Shown here piece after piece: positions 48,922-55,812 of a stretch of DNA of 64,000 nucleotides (position 1 is the first letter of the stretch; every line of letters starts with the position of its first letter). The notes below the pieces were generated by a model that was given only the letters and a program-made list of their open reading frames with translations, was not told the DNA's origin and ran no database searches. Source of the DNA: Bartonella sp. MM73XJBT.G (GTDB lineage Bacteria; Pseudomonadota; Alphaproteobacteria; Rhizobiales; Rhizobiaceae). A program made the position numbers and the translations under genes. The stretch lies in assembly GCF_028618435.1 (NCBI RefSeq), contig NZ_JAQISW010000001.1:186001-250000 (forward strand), given 5' to 3'.

Positions 48922-49006
48922 CTTTGAAAGGTCTTTGAAAACCCTGTGAAAAATTTTGAAAAGTCTGTGAAAGCCCAGAAAACCGCCTTTGAAGACCCTT
49001 TGAAAA
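48922..49006 (+). repeat. left flanking TTTGAAA-rich direct repeats
   Basis: CTTTGAAAGGTCTTTGAA (48922-48939) and CTTTGAAGACCCTTTGAAAA (48987-49006) both recur exactly at the other side of the island (54376-54393 and 54387-54406). At this side the two blocks are separated by diverged TTTGAAAA units. They could be transposase or end-binding sites. Confidence 0.5.
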
Positions 49007-49187
49007 AAATCAATCCAAAAGTTCAATTGACTCCAAAATCAGCCAAAAATGACCAAAAAAGCAAAAAAGATATGCGCCATATGGCGCGTTTCTATTTTTT
49101 GTAAAAATAATTATTTAAAAACAATGTGTTATTTAAGTTTCTTAATGTAAAGAGAAACGCGCCTGTATTTTTCATTTTAGAGAGGCA

Positions 49188-49769
49188 TTAAGCCGTATTT
49201 TGTGTAGTTTCTAGATGTGCTCTTTCAGCTTCTATTTGACGCTTTAAATGCAATTTTAGGAGAGGCAAAGTAAGCTCTATTTCTTCCGTGTCGTTAATGT
49301 CTTGAACAAGCTCTTGCAGTTTTTTATAAAGTTCCGCCGCGAGTTCCGCTATATCTTCAGGGGGGAGTTTTATTTTAGCATCGCGATAGGTTGTATAAGC
49401 TATGCGACCAAGCTTTTTCATGAGACCAGCAGGAATGGTGGGTGCTTTAAAACCTGCTGCTTTCGCTTTTGACATGTCACTAAACATTTCGCCTTCACCA
49501 GTGACAAGCCAGTCTAAGGATATTCCACAGCGATCTTTATATATTCGCATTATAGATGCAGGGGGTTCTTGCAAACCCGTTTCATAATTGCGCATAGTCG
49601 TTTCGGGGATTTCAAAATGTTTAGCAAATTGTTTGCGCTCTGTAAAACCAAGGGTGTGCCGTATTTCACGCAATCGTTTTGCCAGTTCTGTTGTAGGTTC
49701 TTTTTCAGGGCGTGCCAAAAAAATCACTCCAAATCCATTTTCGGTATTTACAAAAGCCGAATTTGGCAT
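49188..49769 (-). CDS. phage repressor-like HTH protein
   Basis: 193 residues with an N-terminal Xre-type helix-turn-helix (LAKRLREIRHTLGFTERKQFAKHF, then PETTMRNYETG), followed by GISLDWLVTGEGEMF, typical of phage CI-like and Mu c repressors. It is divergent from the Ner-like gene across a 102-base spacer, the usual layout of a lysis-lysogeny switch. No catalytic protease domain is seen. It begins the phage-like region. Confidence 0.75.
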   Translation of the reverse strand: MPNSAFVNTENGFGVIFLARPEKEPTTELAKRLREIRHTLGFTERKQFAKHFEIPETTMRNYETGLQEPPASIMRIYKDRCGISLDWLVTGEGEMFSDMSKAKAAGFKAPTIPAGLMKKLGRIAYTTYRDAKIKLPPEDIAELAAELYKKLQELVQDINDTEEIELTLPLLKLHLKRQIEAERAHLETTQNTA

Positions 49770-49871
49770 TATACATCTAATTACCGCCCGATATAGAGGG
49801 CAGATATTTTACAATTAACCCCACAAAAAACGGATGGTTTGAGCATCCGTTTGAAGCAGGAGCGAAAGTTT
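49770..49871. promoter_or_regulatory. repressor/ner divergent control region
   Basis: This 102-base interval separates the divergent repressor and Ner-like genes and should hold both promoters and operators. A short GCCC...GGGC inverted element lies near 49788-49802. Operator assignment is by position only. Confidence 0.35.
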
Positions 49872-50177
49872 ATGACAACCACACAAACATGCATTCAAGT
49901 ATGGGATCGCCATAGTATTTTAGCTGAGCTACGCCGCCGTAATATGACCTTGGCGGAGCTCGCGAAAGCTTATCAACTCTCGTCATCCAGTGTTCAACAC
50001 ATTTGGACACGGTCTAACGAGAAAGCTGAACGTGCTATTGCCGATTTTATCGGTTTGCCCGTCGAGCAGGTTTTTAGTGACCGCTACCCCAAAAGTCGCC
50101 GTCGCATTTTTAAAGCAGCAAAACATGCCAATACAGATTCGCGTGCGCATTCTGCTTTGCGCGGTAATGCTGCTTAA
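49872..50177 (+). CDS. Ner-like phage DNA-binding regulator
   Basis: A 101-residue protein with WDRHSILAELRRRNMTLAEL and then AYQLSSSSVQHIW, IADFIGLPVEQVFSDRYP. This is the Ner/SfsB family fold of Mu-like phages, which represses early transcription. CAGGAG 10 bases before ATG 49872 sets the start; the frame opens upstream at 49839. Being divergent from the repressor fits Mu. Confidence 0.8.
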   Translation: MTTTQTCIQVWDRHSILAELRRRNMTLAELAKAYQLSSSSVQHIWTRSNEKAERAIADFIGLPVEQVFSDRYPKSRRRIFKAAKHANTDSRAHSALRGNAA

Positions 50178-50250
50178 ACCTCGTTACACGGCTTTGCGTT
50201 TTTGCGCATTTGCCATGTATTTAGATACCATAAGATAAAAAGGTTTATCA

Positions 50251-50388
50251 ATGTCTAAAGATCAATACGAAATAGGCAAGAAAAATTGCACAGAGTTGCA
50301 TCATGGAACAGCCGATTGGATGGGTTGGTTTTGGCGATTAGGGGGTCAAGTTTTCTTTATCGGGGGTGGTTATGGTTGCGGCTTATAA
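50251..50388 (+). CDS. small phage protein, 45 residues
   Basis: ATG 50251 has AAAGG at proper spacing and encodes MSKDQYEIGKKNCTELHHG followed by a Trp/Gly-rich tail (WMGWFWRLGG). It overlaps the start of the next gene. No function is recognised; the position between ner-like and ParB-like genes fits an early phage gene. Confidence 0.4.
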   Translation: MSKDQYEIGKKNCTELHHGTADWMGWFWRLGGQVFFIGGGYGCGL

Positions 50389-50770
50389 TTTATGGACTCT
50401 CGATGCCAAAAAAGAAATTTTTAATCCTTATTCAGAAGCTGAACGGTTGCACATTATGGTGACTTGTTCTTTTAAGGCGGTGAGTGGTGGATTTAGGCAT
50501 TTGCCAATCCGATATATTATTGACCCCCCGCATGGCTTATTTGATGCGGCATTAGCACGACAGATTGTTATTCATATTTTGCATTATCAGTTTGAAGTTC
50601 CGCGGCGGCGTCTTGTCGCTATGCAAGAGCGTGAACGCACTGCTGTTGCTCGCTCTTTGCGTACAATTAATCTGCGTTTGGAAGAGCCTGTCTTTGCTAG
50701 AGCCTATCAAAGGTGGGCGGGGCGTGCGATGGATTTATTTTTTAAAGAAATGGCAAAGGCGGGGGCGTGA
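50372..50770 (+). CDS. phage protein with DnaA C-terminal-like helix-turn-helix
   Basis: About 132 residues. The middle, LARQIVIHILHYQFEVPRRR, then ERTAVARSLRTINLRLEEP, resembles the DnaA domain IV helix-turn-helix (RQIA...L, R-x-RT/ST-V) used by small phage and Rhizobiales proteins. It lacks an AAA+ domain and cannot act as a full initiator. GTG 50366 is an alternative start. It overlaps the ParB-like gene by 4 bases. A DNA-binding role is inferred. Confidence 0.5.
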   Translation: MVAAYNLWTLDAKKEIFNPYSEAERLHIMVTCSFKAVSGGFRHLPIRYIIDPPHGLFDAALARQIVIHILHYQFEVPRRRLVAMQERERTAVARSLRTINLRLEEPVFARAYQRWAGRAMDLFFKEMAKAGA

Positions 50771-51717
50771 TGGCACAGTTTCAGAAGCTTGCTCTTGATG
50801 TGATTGTGGTGCCGGAGCGTATACGCCCTGTAGATGATGAGCATGCCAAGGCACTTGCACAATCGATGGCGCGGGAGGGATTGATGAATCCGATTACGGT
50901 GCGCCATACCCCCAATGCTAAGGAAAGCAATTACACGCTTATTGCTGGTGCGCATCGGCTGCGTGCTGCGGAGCTTTTGGACTATAGTGACATTGATGCC
51001 GTTGTGGTGCAGGCTGATAAGGATAATGCTGCGCTTTTAGAAGTAGCGGAAAACCTCTTTCGCAATGAATTGTCAGTGATTGACCGTGCGCTTTTTGTCC
51101 AGATTTACCGCGAATTGTGGGAAAAGAAGTATGGGGAGATTCAACGTGGTGGAGATGGTAGTAATCAATATAAGGTTAAAAAAGAGCAATTCGGTCAAGT
51201 TGACCGAATTGCTCAAACAAACGAAGGTGCCTCTTCAAATGACAATGAAACCGCAGGTGCAGGGGACAAAGTGGCAAAGGTGCAAGTTGCACCTTTGCCA
51301 AATGATGGTGACTTAAATGGCAAAGTGCAAGGTTTGCACTTTGCCAAACATGTGGTGGACCGCATTGGTTTGTCTGAAGAGTCAGTGAGACGACTCAACC
51401 GCATTGCTCAGCATTTACAGCCGGAGTTGCGGTCTGTTTTGCGGGGGACGGCATTGGCGGATAACCAAGCGCAGTTGTTGAAGTTGGCAAAGATGGAGCC
51501 GGTTGCGCAACGGCGGGTGGCGATTGCTTTGCAACAGGTTGAAGGGGATTTACGGCGGGCTGTTGATTTGGTCAATGGGATTAATATACCCCCGAAAGTT
51601 AATGAGCAAGAGCGGGTTTTTGCTCAATTGTTGAGTGTGTGGCAGAGAGCGGATGCACAGACACGGGCGTGGTTTTATGATTATTTGAACAAACAATCGG
51701 GGGAGGGGCAGGCATGA
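50767..51717 (+). CDS. ParB-like phage protein with palindromic variable segment
   Basis: 316 residues with an N-terminal ParB/sulfiredoxin-type domain: VVPERIRPVDDEHAKALAQS, MNPITVR, IAGAHRLRAAELL. The ParB GERR motif is GAHR here. A middle segment (about residues 138-195) holds three copies of a peptide like FGQVDRIAQ, KVQVAPLP and KVQGLHFA separated by polar linkers. Their DNA is three perfect palindromes (51184-51346). A C-terminal helical domain follows. ParB-like genes before the transposase are known in Mu-like phages of alphaproteobacteria. The array at the island's right end is related to the middle segment. Confidence 0.75.
   Translation: MMAQFQKLALDVIVVPERIRPVDDEHAKALAQSMAREGLMNPITVRHTPNAKESNYTLIAGAHRLRAAELLDYSDIDAVVVQADKDNAALLEVAENLFRNELSVIDRALFVQIYRELWEKKYGEIQRGGDGSNQYKVKKEQFGQVDRIAQTNEGASSNDNETAGAGDKVAKVQVAPLPNDGDLNGKVQGLHFAKHVVDRIGLSEESVRRLNRIAQHLQPELRSVLRGTALADNQAQLLKLAKMEPVAQRRVAIALQQVEGDLRRAVDLVNGINIPPKVNEQERVFAQLLSVWQRADAQTRAWFYDYLNKQSGEGQA
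51184..51214. repeat. palindrome P1 in ParB-like gene
   Basis: Perfect 15-bp arms, GAGCAATTCGGTCAA and its complement, around one G. The inner 23 bases recur at 54150-54172. In frame it encodes QFGQVDRIA. Confidence 0.9.
51272..51300. repeat. palindrome P2 in ParB-like gene
   Basis: Perfect 14-bp arms, TGGCAAAGGTGCAA and its complement, around one G. The sequence differs from P1 but the CAA-N-TTG centre is the same. Encodes AKVQVAPLP. Confidence 0.9.
51318..51346. repeat. palindrome P3 in ParB-like gene
   Basis: Perfect 13-bp arms, TGGCAAAGTGCAA and its complement, around GGT. Encodes GKVQGLHFAK. Confidence 0.9.
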
Positions 51718-52172
51718 AGAGGCATGGTTTCCAACAGCTTGATTTTTTTCAACGTCCGGTTTTTCCTTGCCGTGAACCCGTTGCGCAGATTGATTTAGAG
51801 CGGTTTCGTTCTCGCATTAAGCGGGCGATGGCACGAGCTTTGCGTGAATGTCTGGTTGAGCGCAGTGTGATTGCAGAGCGTATGGCGCATTATTTAGGCA
51901 TTGGTTGTTTAAGTAAGGCGAGTTTGGATGCTTATGTAGCGGAAAGTAAGCAGGTGGATATTTCCCTGCCACGCTTTAAAGCTTTTGTGCGGGCGACGGG
52001 CGCCTTTTGGCTTTGGGATGAGGTGGTGAGTGAAGATGGATTGTTGCTGTTGCAAGGGGATGAAGCGCGTTTGGCAGAAATTGCAAGATTGCAGCAGGAA
52101 CAGCGTGAGATTGCGGCGCGGTTGAAAGCGATGCGTGCGGTTCCGGTTCGTATTAGACGGGGGCAGCCATGA
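51714..52172 (+). CDS. conserved phage protein of Mu-like early region
   Basis: 152-residue, arginine-rich protein with RSRIKRAMARALRECLVERS and a helical middle (MAHYLGIGCLSKASLDAYVAE), then a C-terminal coiled-coil-like stretch (ARLAEIARLQQEQREIAARLKAM). It overlaps its neighbours by 4 bases on each side. I recall similar proteins beside ParB-like and transposase genes of transposable phages, but no function can be given. Confidence 0.6.
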   Translation: MKRHGFQQLDFFQRPVFPCREPVAQIDLERFRSRIKRAMARALRECLVERSVIAERMAHYLGIGCLSKASLDAYVAESKQVDISLPRFKAFVRATGAFWLWDEVVSEDGLLLLQGDEARLAEIARLQQEQREIAARLKAMRAVPVRIRRGQP

Positions 52173-52507
52173 AAGAGTGGTTTAGTATTGCTGAGTTGGC
52201 TGAAGCGGCTTTGCCGGGATTGCCAAAAACAAAGATCGGTCTCAACAATCTTGCGCTTAAGAAATGGCGTTTGAATACACAATTGTTTCGCCAAACATTA
52301 GGCAAAACCAAGCCGGTTTGGGAGTATCACATCTCTTTATTGCCGGAAGGGGCGCGGGCAGCATTGTTGTTGCGGGCGGGTGGTGTTGATGTTTTGCAAA
52401 AGACAGAACAGAGCATGCAAAAGGAAAGTGTTTGGGTGCGTTATGAGGGGCTTTCAGGCAAGACATCTCTTAAGGCACCCAAACCCATTTCGCGACGGCG
52501 CCCGTGA
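52169..52507 (+). pseudogene. Mu-type transposase A, N-terminal fragment
   Basis: The first ~95 residues match the Mu DNA-binding domain that binds phage ends and enhancer: KEWFSIAELAEAALPGLPKT and, later, WEYHISLLPEGARAALLLR. From about 52456 the frame only runs through the complement of an integrase fragment, giving meaningless residues to a stop at 52507. The catalytic DDE domain and MuB are absent, so the phage cannot transpose by itself. Confidence 0.75.
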
Positions 52508-52638
52508 ATGGTATAGCGATAAATCCATTGAGCACCACCATCTTTACGCTTATGGAGTAACAAGCCGGCACCATCATTATATTTGCCAGCCCCCAATGTT
52601 GCGACAGATCTTGCATTAAGACAGTTCATAAGGACCAT
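52441..52638 (-). pseudogene. P4-type integrase N-terminal fragment
   Basis: ATG 52638 has an excellent AAAGGAG and opens MVLMNCLNARSVATLGAGKY, then a segment with DGAGLLLHKRKDGGAQWIYR and MGLGALRDV. This is the arm-binding DUF4102 domain of tyrosine integrases. The similarity stops at about 52460 where it meets the transposase fragment, and the catalytic domain is missing. Confidence 0.75.
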
Positions 52639-52666
52639 TTTTACTCCTTTCTTATACAAATTTGAT

Positions 52667-52800
52667 CCACACACTCATCCCGCTTGTGATGTGCAAATGA
52701 GTGCTTTTGATTGATTCAAGATAAAGAGATTTGAAATGAGAGAATCTTACGTTATTCGGTGTTCTAATTCAATATGAATAACGCTAAATTATCATTATAA
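52667..52800. repeat. dispersed repeat family, copy C
   Basis: Contains CTTGTGATGTGCAAATGAG, TTTTGATTGATTCAAGAT, TTTGAAATGAGAGAATCTTA and TTATAAATCAATAT. It aligns with the copies at 25.4, 43.56 and 59.1 kb. It lies exactly between the integrase fragment and the truncated tail gene, so it marks a recombination junction. Confidence 0.5.
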
Positions 52801-53716
52801 ATCAATATCTTGTACAGACCATGCGGGAAATGAAACTGATACATTCGAGGCAGAGTTTGATGATAGCGGCAATGATTTAGAGATTCCCTCCAGTAACAGC
52901 GCGCTCCATGTTACCTTTGGTTATCAGGACAGCATCAGTGCTTTTATGGGGTGTTTTGTTGTGGAATCGGTGATCAGTTGTGGGGGCAGTGATGGAGAAA
53001 TCTTGCGTCTTTGTGGCAAAAGCGCCTCGATGCGTAAAGAACTCAAAGAACAGGGAAGCGAACATTTTGACCACAAAACCATTGCTGAGATTGTTGAGAC
53101 CCTTGCCAAACGTCATGGTTATCAAGCAAAGGTCAGTCCACAATTTACCAAACAAACCTTGCCTTATGTGGTACGCACCGATCAATCGGCGATTGATTTT
53201 TTAACCCGCCTTGCTGATCGGATGCAGGCGCGTTTTTTAATCAAAGACAATAAGTTTTTATTTTTAAGCGGGGACAATCTCCCCCTCCAGACCATTCATC
53301 AACAGGAATGTTCCCATTGGGAATTTAGTCTCGAGCCACGCACGCAATATGGCACTATTGAAGCTGCTTATTTTGATCGCTCAAAAGGGCAGCAATGCCA
53401 AGTCAAGCATCAGACAGGTTTTAGTGGTCCCGTGCGTTGTCTGCGTGGTTGTTACACTTGTAAAGAAGAAGCACAAGCTGCTGCTGCATCAGAATCAGAC
53501 CGACTTTGCCGTGCTGTGGGCAGTGGTTCTTTAAGCCTTGAGGGGCGCCCTGAAATCATGGCGGGTCAACCGCTGCTGCTTCAAGGGTTTCGAGGCGAAA
53601 TCAATGGACCATGGAAAGCCGCTACCGTTACCCATCGCTATGAAAAGCAAAGTGGTTACACCACAGAAATCACACTCGAAGCACCAGACAAGGGAAAAGA
53701 AGCAGGGGAAAAATAA
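52798..53716 (+). pseudogene. phage late control D / tail protein, 5'-truncated
   Basis: The open frame from about 52798 reads SISCTDHAGNETDTFEAEF and later LHVTFGYQDS, MGCFVVESV, TIAEIVETLAKRHGY. This is the gpD family of contractile tails, part of the baseplate hub and related to VgrG. The N-terminal 20-40 residues and a start codon are missing because the frame begins at the repeat boundary. ATG 52946 could start a shorter product of 256 residues, but that would lack a conserved part. Confidence 0.7.
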
Positions 53717-54240
53717 ACCTTCGAGAAACATAAAATCAAAGGGTCAACTTGACCCTTTGATCGGTGATGATGAACATTTAGAGCAATTGGTGCAACTTGC
53801 ACCAATTGCTAAAAGGAGCAATAGTGCAAACATTGCACAATTGCATGATGAAGAAAAATTGGGTCAAGTTGATCCTATTTTTGAAATATTCAGATCACAA
53901 TGAAATTTTATGTGAAGGAAATGGAAGATCAAAAGTGCAACCTGCTCCTTTGATCGGTTGTAATGCTTTCTGAGATCAACGTGCAATGTTTGCACTTTGG
54001 GTGGGAGAGCAATGGGGACAACTTGTCCCTATTCCTTAAAGAATAGGATCAAGTTGATCCAATTGCATGAGTTCAGCAATAGGGTAATGTTTACCCAATT
54101 CCTCAAACAAGTAATGGTACAAAAATTGCGCAATTGCATATCGAAGTGTAATTCGGTCAAGTTGACCGAATTCCTCAAAGCTTCTTTTGTTTTAATAATG
54201 CCTCAGAAAACTGAAAAGCTGTCACTCACTTTATGTTAAA
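53717..54240 (+). pseudogene. decayed repeat gene made of palindromic units
   Basis: In one frame up to 53903 the sequence encodes KGQLDPLIG, LVQLAPIAK, ANIAQLHD and KLGQVDPIF separated by acidic linkers. After frame changes further units follow: VQPAPLIG, VQCLHFG, GQLVPIP. Then in a single frame broken by TGA, TAG and TAA come DQVDPIA, GNVYPIP, TKIAQLH and FGQVDRIP. These resemble the variable segment of the ParB-like protein at 50.8 kb. No start codon or ParB domain is present. Confidence 0.55.
53736..54172. repeat. array of about eleven palindromes with shared CAA-N-TTG centre
   Basis: Arms (left/right): 53736-53747/53749-53760 perfect 12; 53782-53795/53797-53810 perfect 14; 53818-53829/53833-53844 one mismatch; 53856-53867/53869-53880 two; 53927-53939/53943-53955 two; 53981-53986/53990-53995 perfect 6; 54011-54021/54023-54033 one; 54042-54052/54054-54064 one; 54078-54087/54091-54100 one; 54113-54122/54126-54135 three; 54150-54160/54162-54172 perfect 11. 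Arm sequences change between units while complementarity is kept. Spacing is mostly 30-45 bases. Confidence 0.85.
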
Positions 54241-54375
54241 AGAAGAGATACCTTTTTATGCATGCTGCTTCTCAAATAATGCGATTGTAATACGATTCTG
54301 GCAAAAGAACTGATCATTAAAAATCATAATTTTTAGGAGAAGAGAAAGAAATTCATTAAAGAGGCTCTAAATGAT

Positions 54376-54406
54376 CTTTGAAAGGTCTTTGAAGACCCTT
54401 TGAAAA
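54376..54406 (+). repeat. right flanking TTTGAAA-rich direct repeats
   Basis: CTTTGAAAGGTCTTTGAA (54376-54393) and CTTTGAAGACCCTTTGAAAA (54387-54406) overlap here and are exact copies of blocks at 48922-48939 and 48987-49006. Confidence 0.5.
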
Positions 54407-54450
54407 CACCTTAAAAACCCTTTAAAAGAAAATAAATTGGTACAAAACCT

Positions 54451-54461
54451 GGTGTCAAAAT
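54451..54461 (-). repeat. right candidate terminal inverted repeat of the island
   Basis: GGTGTCAAAAT is the exact complement of 48847-48857. It lies 60 bases before tRNA-Gly. Confidence 0.35.
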
Positions 54462-54520
54462 ATACAAAACCCGCTGACAAGCTACAACGAATAAATCAAA
54501 ATTCAATAATCAAAACTTAA

Positions 54521-54595
54521 TGGAGCGGGCGATGGGATTCGAACCCACGACCCCAACCTTGGCAAGGTTGTGCTCTACCCCTGAGCTACACCCGC
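54521..54595 (-). tRNA. tRNA-Gly(GCC)
   Basis: Minus-strand cloverleaf: acceptor GCGGGTG with CGCCCGC, D arm GCTC..GAGC, anticodon loop TTGCCAA (anticodon GCC), T arm with GGTTCGAATCC and an encoded CCA. The phage-like island ends just beside its 3' end, a common integration position for P4-type integrases. Confidence 0.95.
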
Positions 54596-54773
54596 TCACT
54601 GATTCGATACATACTTTGCTTGTATGGCTTAGGCTTCTATGAATTGCAACAAAAAAATATCATCTCAGTTTGATTTATTTTGTCTATGTAATAAAATAAA
54701 GATTGATTTTAGAAGATTTTTTAGTAATAAATTACCCCCTTTTTAATTTTTGCATGGAGAGGGGTGGAATATA

Positions 54774-55751
54774 ATGTTGAAGAGAATAAGTATATTAGGG
54801 ATTGTCGTTGCAGCTGTTTTTATGATGAACAGTGCTGTAAAAGCGGATGACCAAGTTAAACACGTTAAAGTTGCTTTAACACAAATTATGATCCATCCTG
54901 CGGCGGATGCTGTTCGTAAAGGTGTGGAAGATGTTCTTGCAGAAAATGGTTATAAGCAAGGTGAAAATTTTCAACTGACCTTTTTATCAGCACAGGGAAA
55001 CATTTCAACAGCAACACAAATTGCACGTAAATTTGTTGGTGATAAACCCGATGTTATTGTAGCGATTACCACGCCTTCAGCACAAACAATGCTTGCAGCA
55101 ACAAAAACAATACCTATCGTCTTTGCGGCGATTTCTGATCCTATCGGAGCTAAAATCGTTTCTTCGCTGACTAAGCCTGGCGGCAATATGACGGGGAGTT
55201 CTGATCGTATCGATGTTGCTGAAAGTGTTAAACTTTTGCAGGAAGTAAAACCAGATTTGAAAAAAATTGGTTATCTTTATAATGCTTCTGAAGCAAATTC
55301 TGTTTCAACCCTTAAGACGTTAAAGGATGTCGCAAAAAAAACTGGAATTGAAATCATTCCTTCATCGGCACCAAAGCCTTCAGATGTTCAAGCTGCAACA
55401 CGTGCTTTAATCGGGAAGGTTGATGTTATTTTTGTTCCTGCTGATAATACGATTCTGTCTGTTTTAGAGGGAGCCATAAAGGTCACCCAGGAAGCCAATA
55501 TGCCTGTATTTACTGTTGATGCGAATACGATAGGACGTGGTCCTTTTATGACGCAAGGTGTGAATTTCTATGATGTTGGGGTTGATGCTGGGAAGTTGGT
55601 TGTGCGTATTCTAAAGGGTGAAAAGCCTGGTGATATTGATGTTGTGCAGGCAGCTAATAATGACATTCGAATTGATTTGAAAGCAGCAGAAAAGGCGGGG
55701 ATTGTTATTCCGCAGGCCGTTATTGACCGTGCAACAAAAGTGATTCAATAA
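54774..55751 (+). CDS. ABC transporter substrate-binding protein (PF04392 type)
   Basis: Periplasmic binding protein with a signal peptide (ISILGIVVAAVFMMNSAVKA). It has the ABC_sub_bind fold: VALTQIMIHPAADAVRKGV, PDVIVAITTPSAQTML and GGNMTGSSD. 325 residues from ATG 54774, which has GGGGTGG upstream. With the next two genes it forms a complete importer. Some relatives near trp genes are thought to take up tryptophan, but the substrate here is unknown. Confidence 0.87.
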   Translation: MLKRISILGIVVAAVFMMNSAVKADDQVKHVKVALTQIMIHPAADAVRKGVEDVLAENGYKQGENFQLTFLSAQGNISTATQIARKFVGDKPDVIVAITTPSAQTMLAATKTIPIVFAAISDPIGAKIVSSLTKPGGNMTGSSDRIDVAESVKLLQEVKPDLKKIGYLYNASEANSVSTLKTLKDVAKKTGIEIIPSSAPKPSDVQAATRALIGKVDVIFVPADNTILSVLEGAIKVTQEANMPVFTVDANTIGRGPFMTQGVNFYDVGVDAGKLVVRILKGEKPGDIDVVQAANNDIRIDLKAAEKAGIVIPQAVIDRATKVIQ

Positions 55752-55812
55752 CTTTTGTTGATAGGGTGTTAATACAATAAAAACTGTTTAGTTTTCTTGG
55801 GGATTGCTTTAC

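Noticed and set aside
52169-52507. Complete small phage gene of 112 residues
   Set aside because: The last ~17 residues are the antisense of the integrase fragment, so the frame is a truncated transposase, not an intact gene.
53736-54172. CRISPR array
   Set aside because: Units are palindromic but differ in sequence, spacers are not uniform in length and no cas genes are near.
53997-54239. 80-codon ATG frame in the palindrome array
   Set aside because: It reads the repeat units out of their peptide-encoding frame and has no ribosome site.
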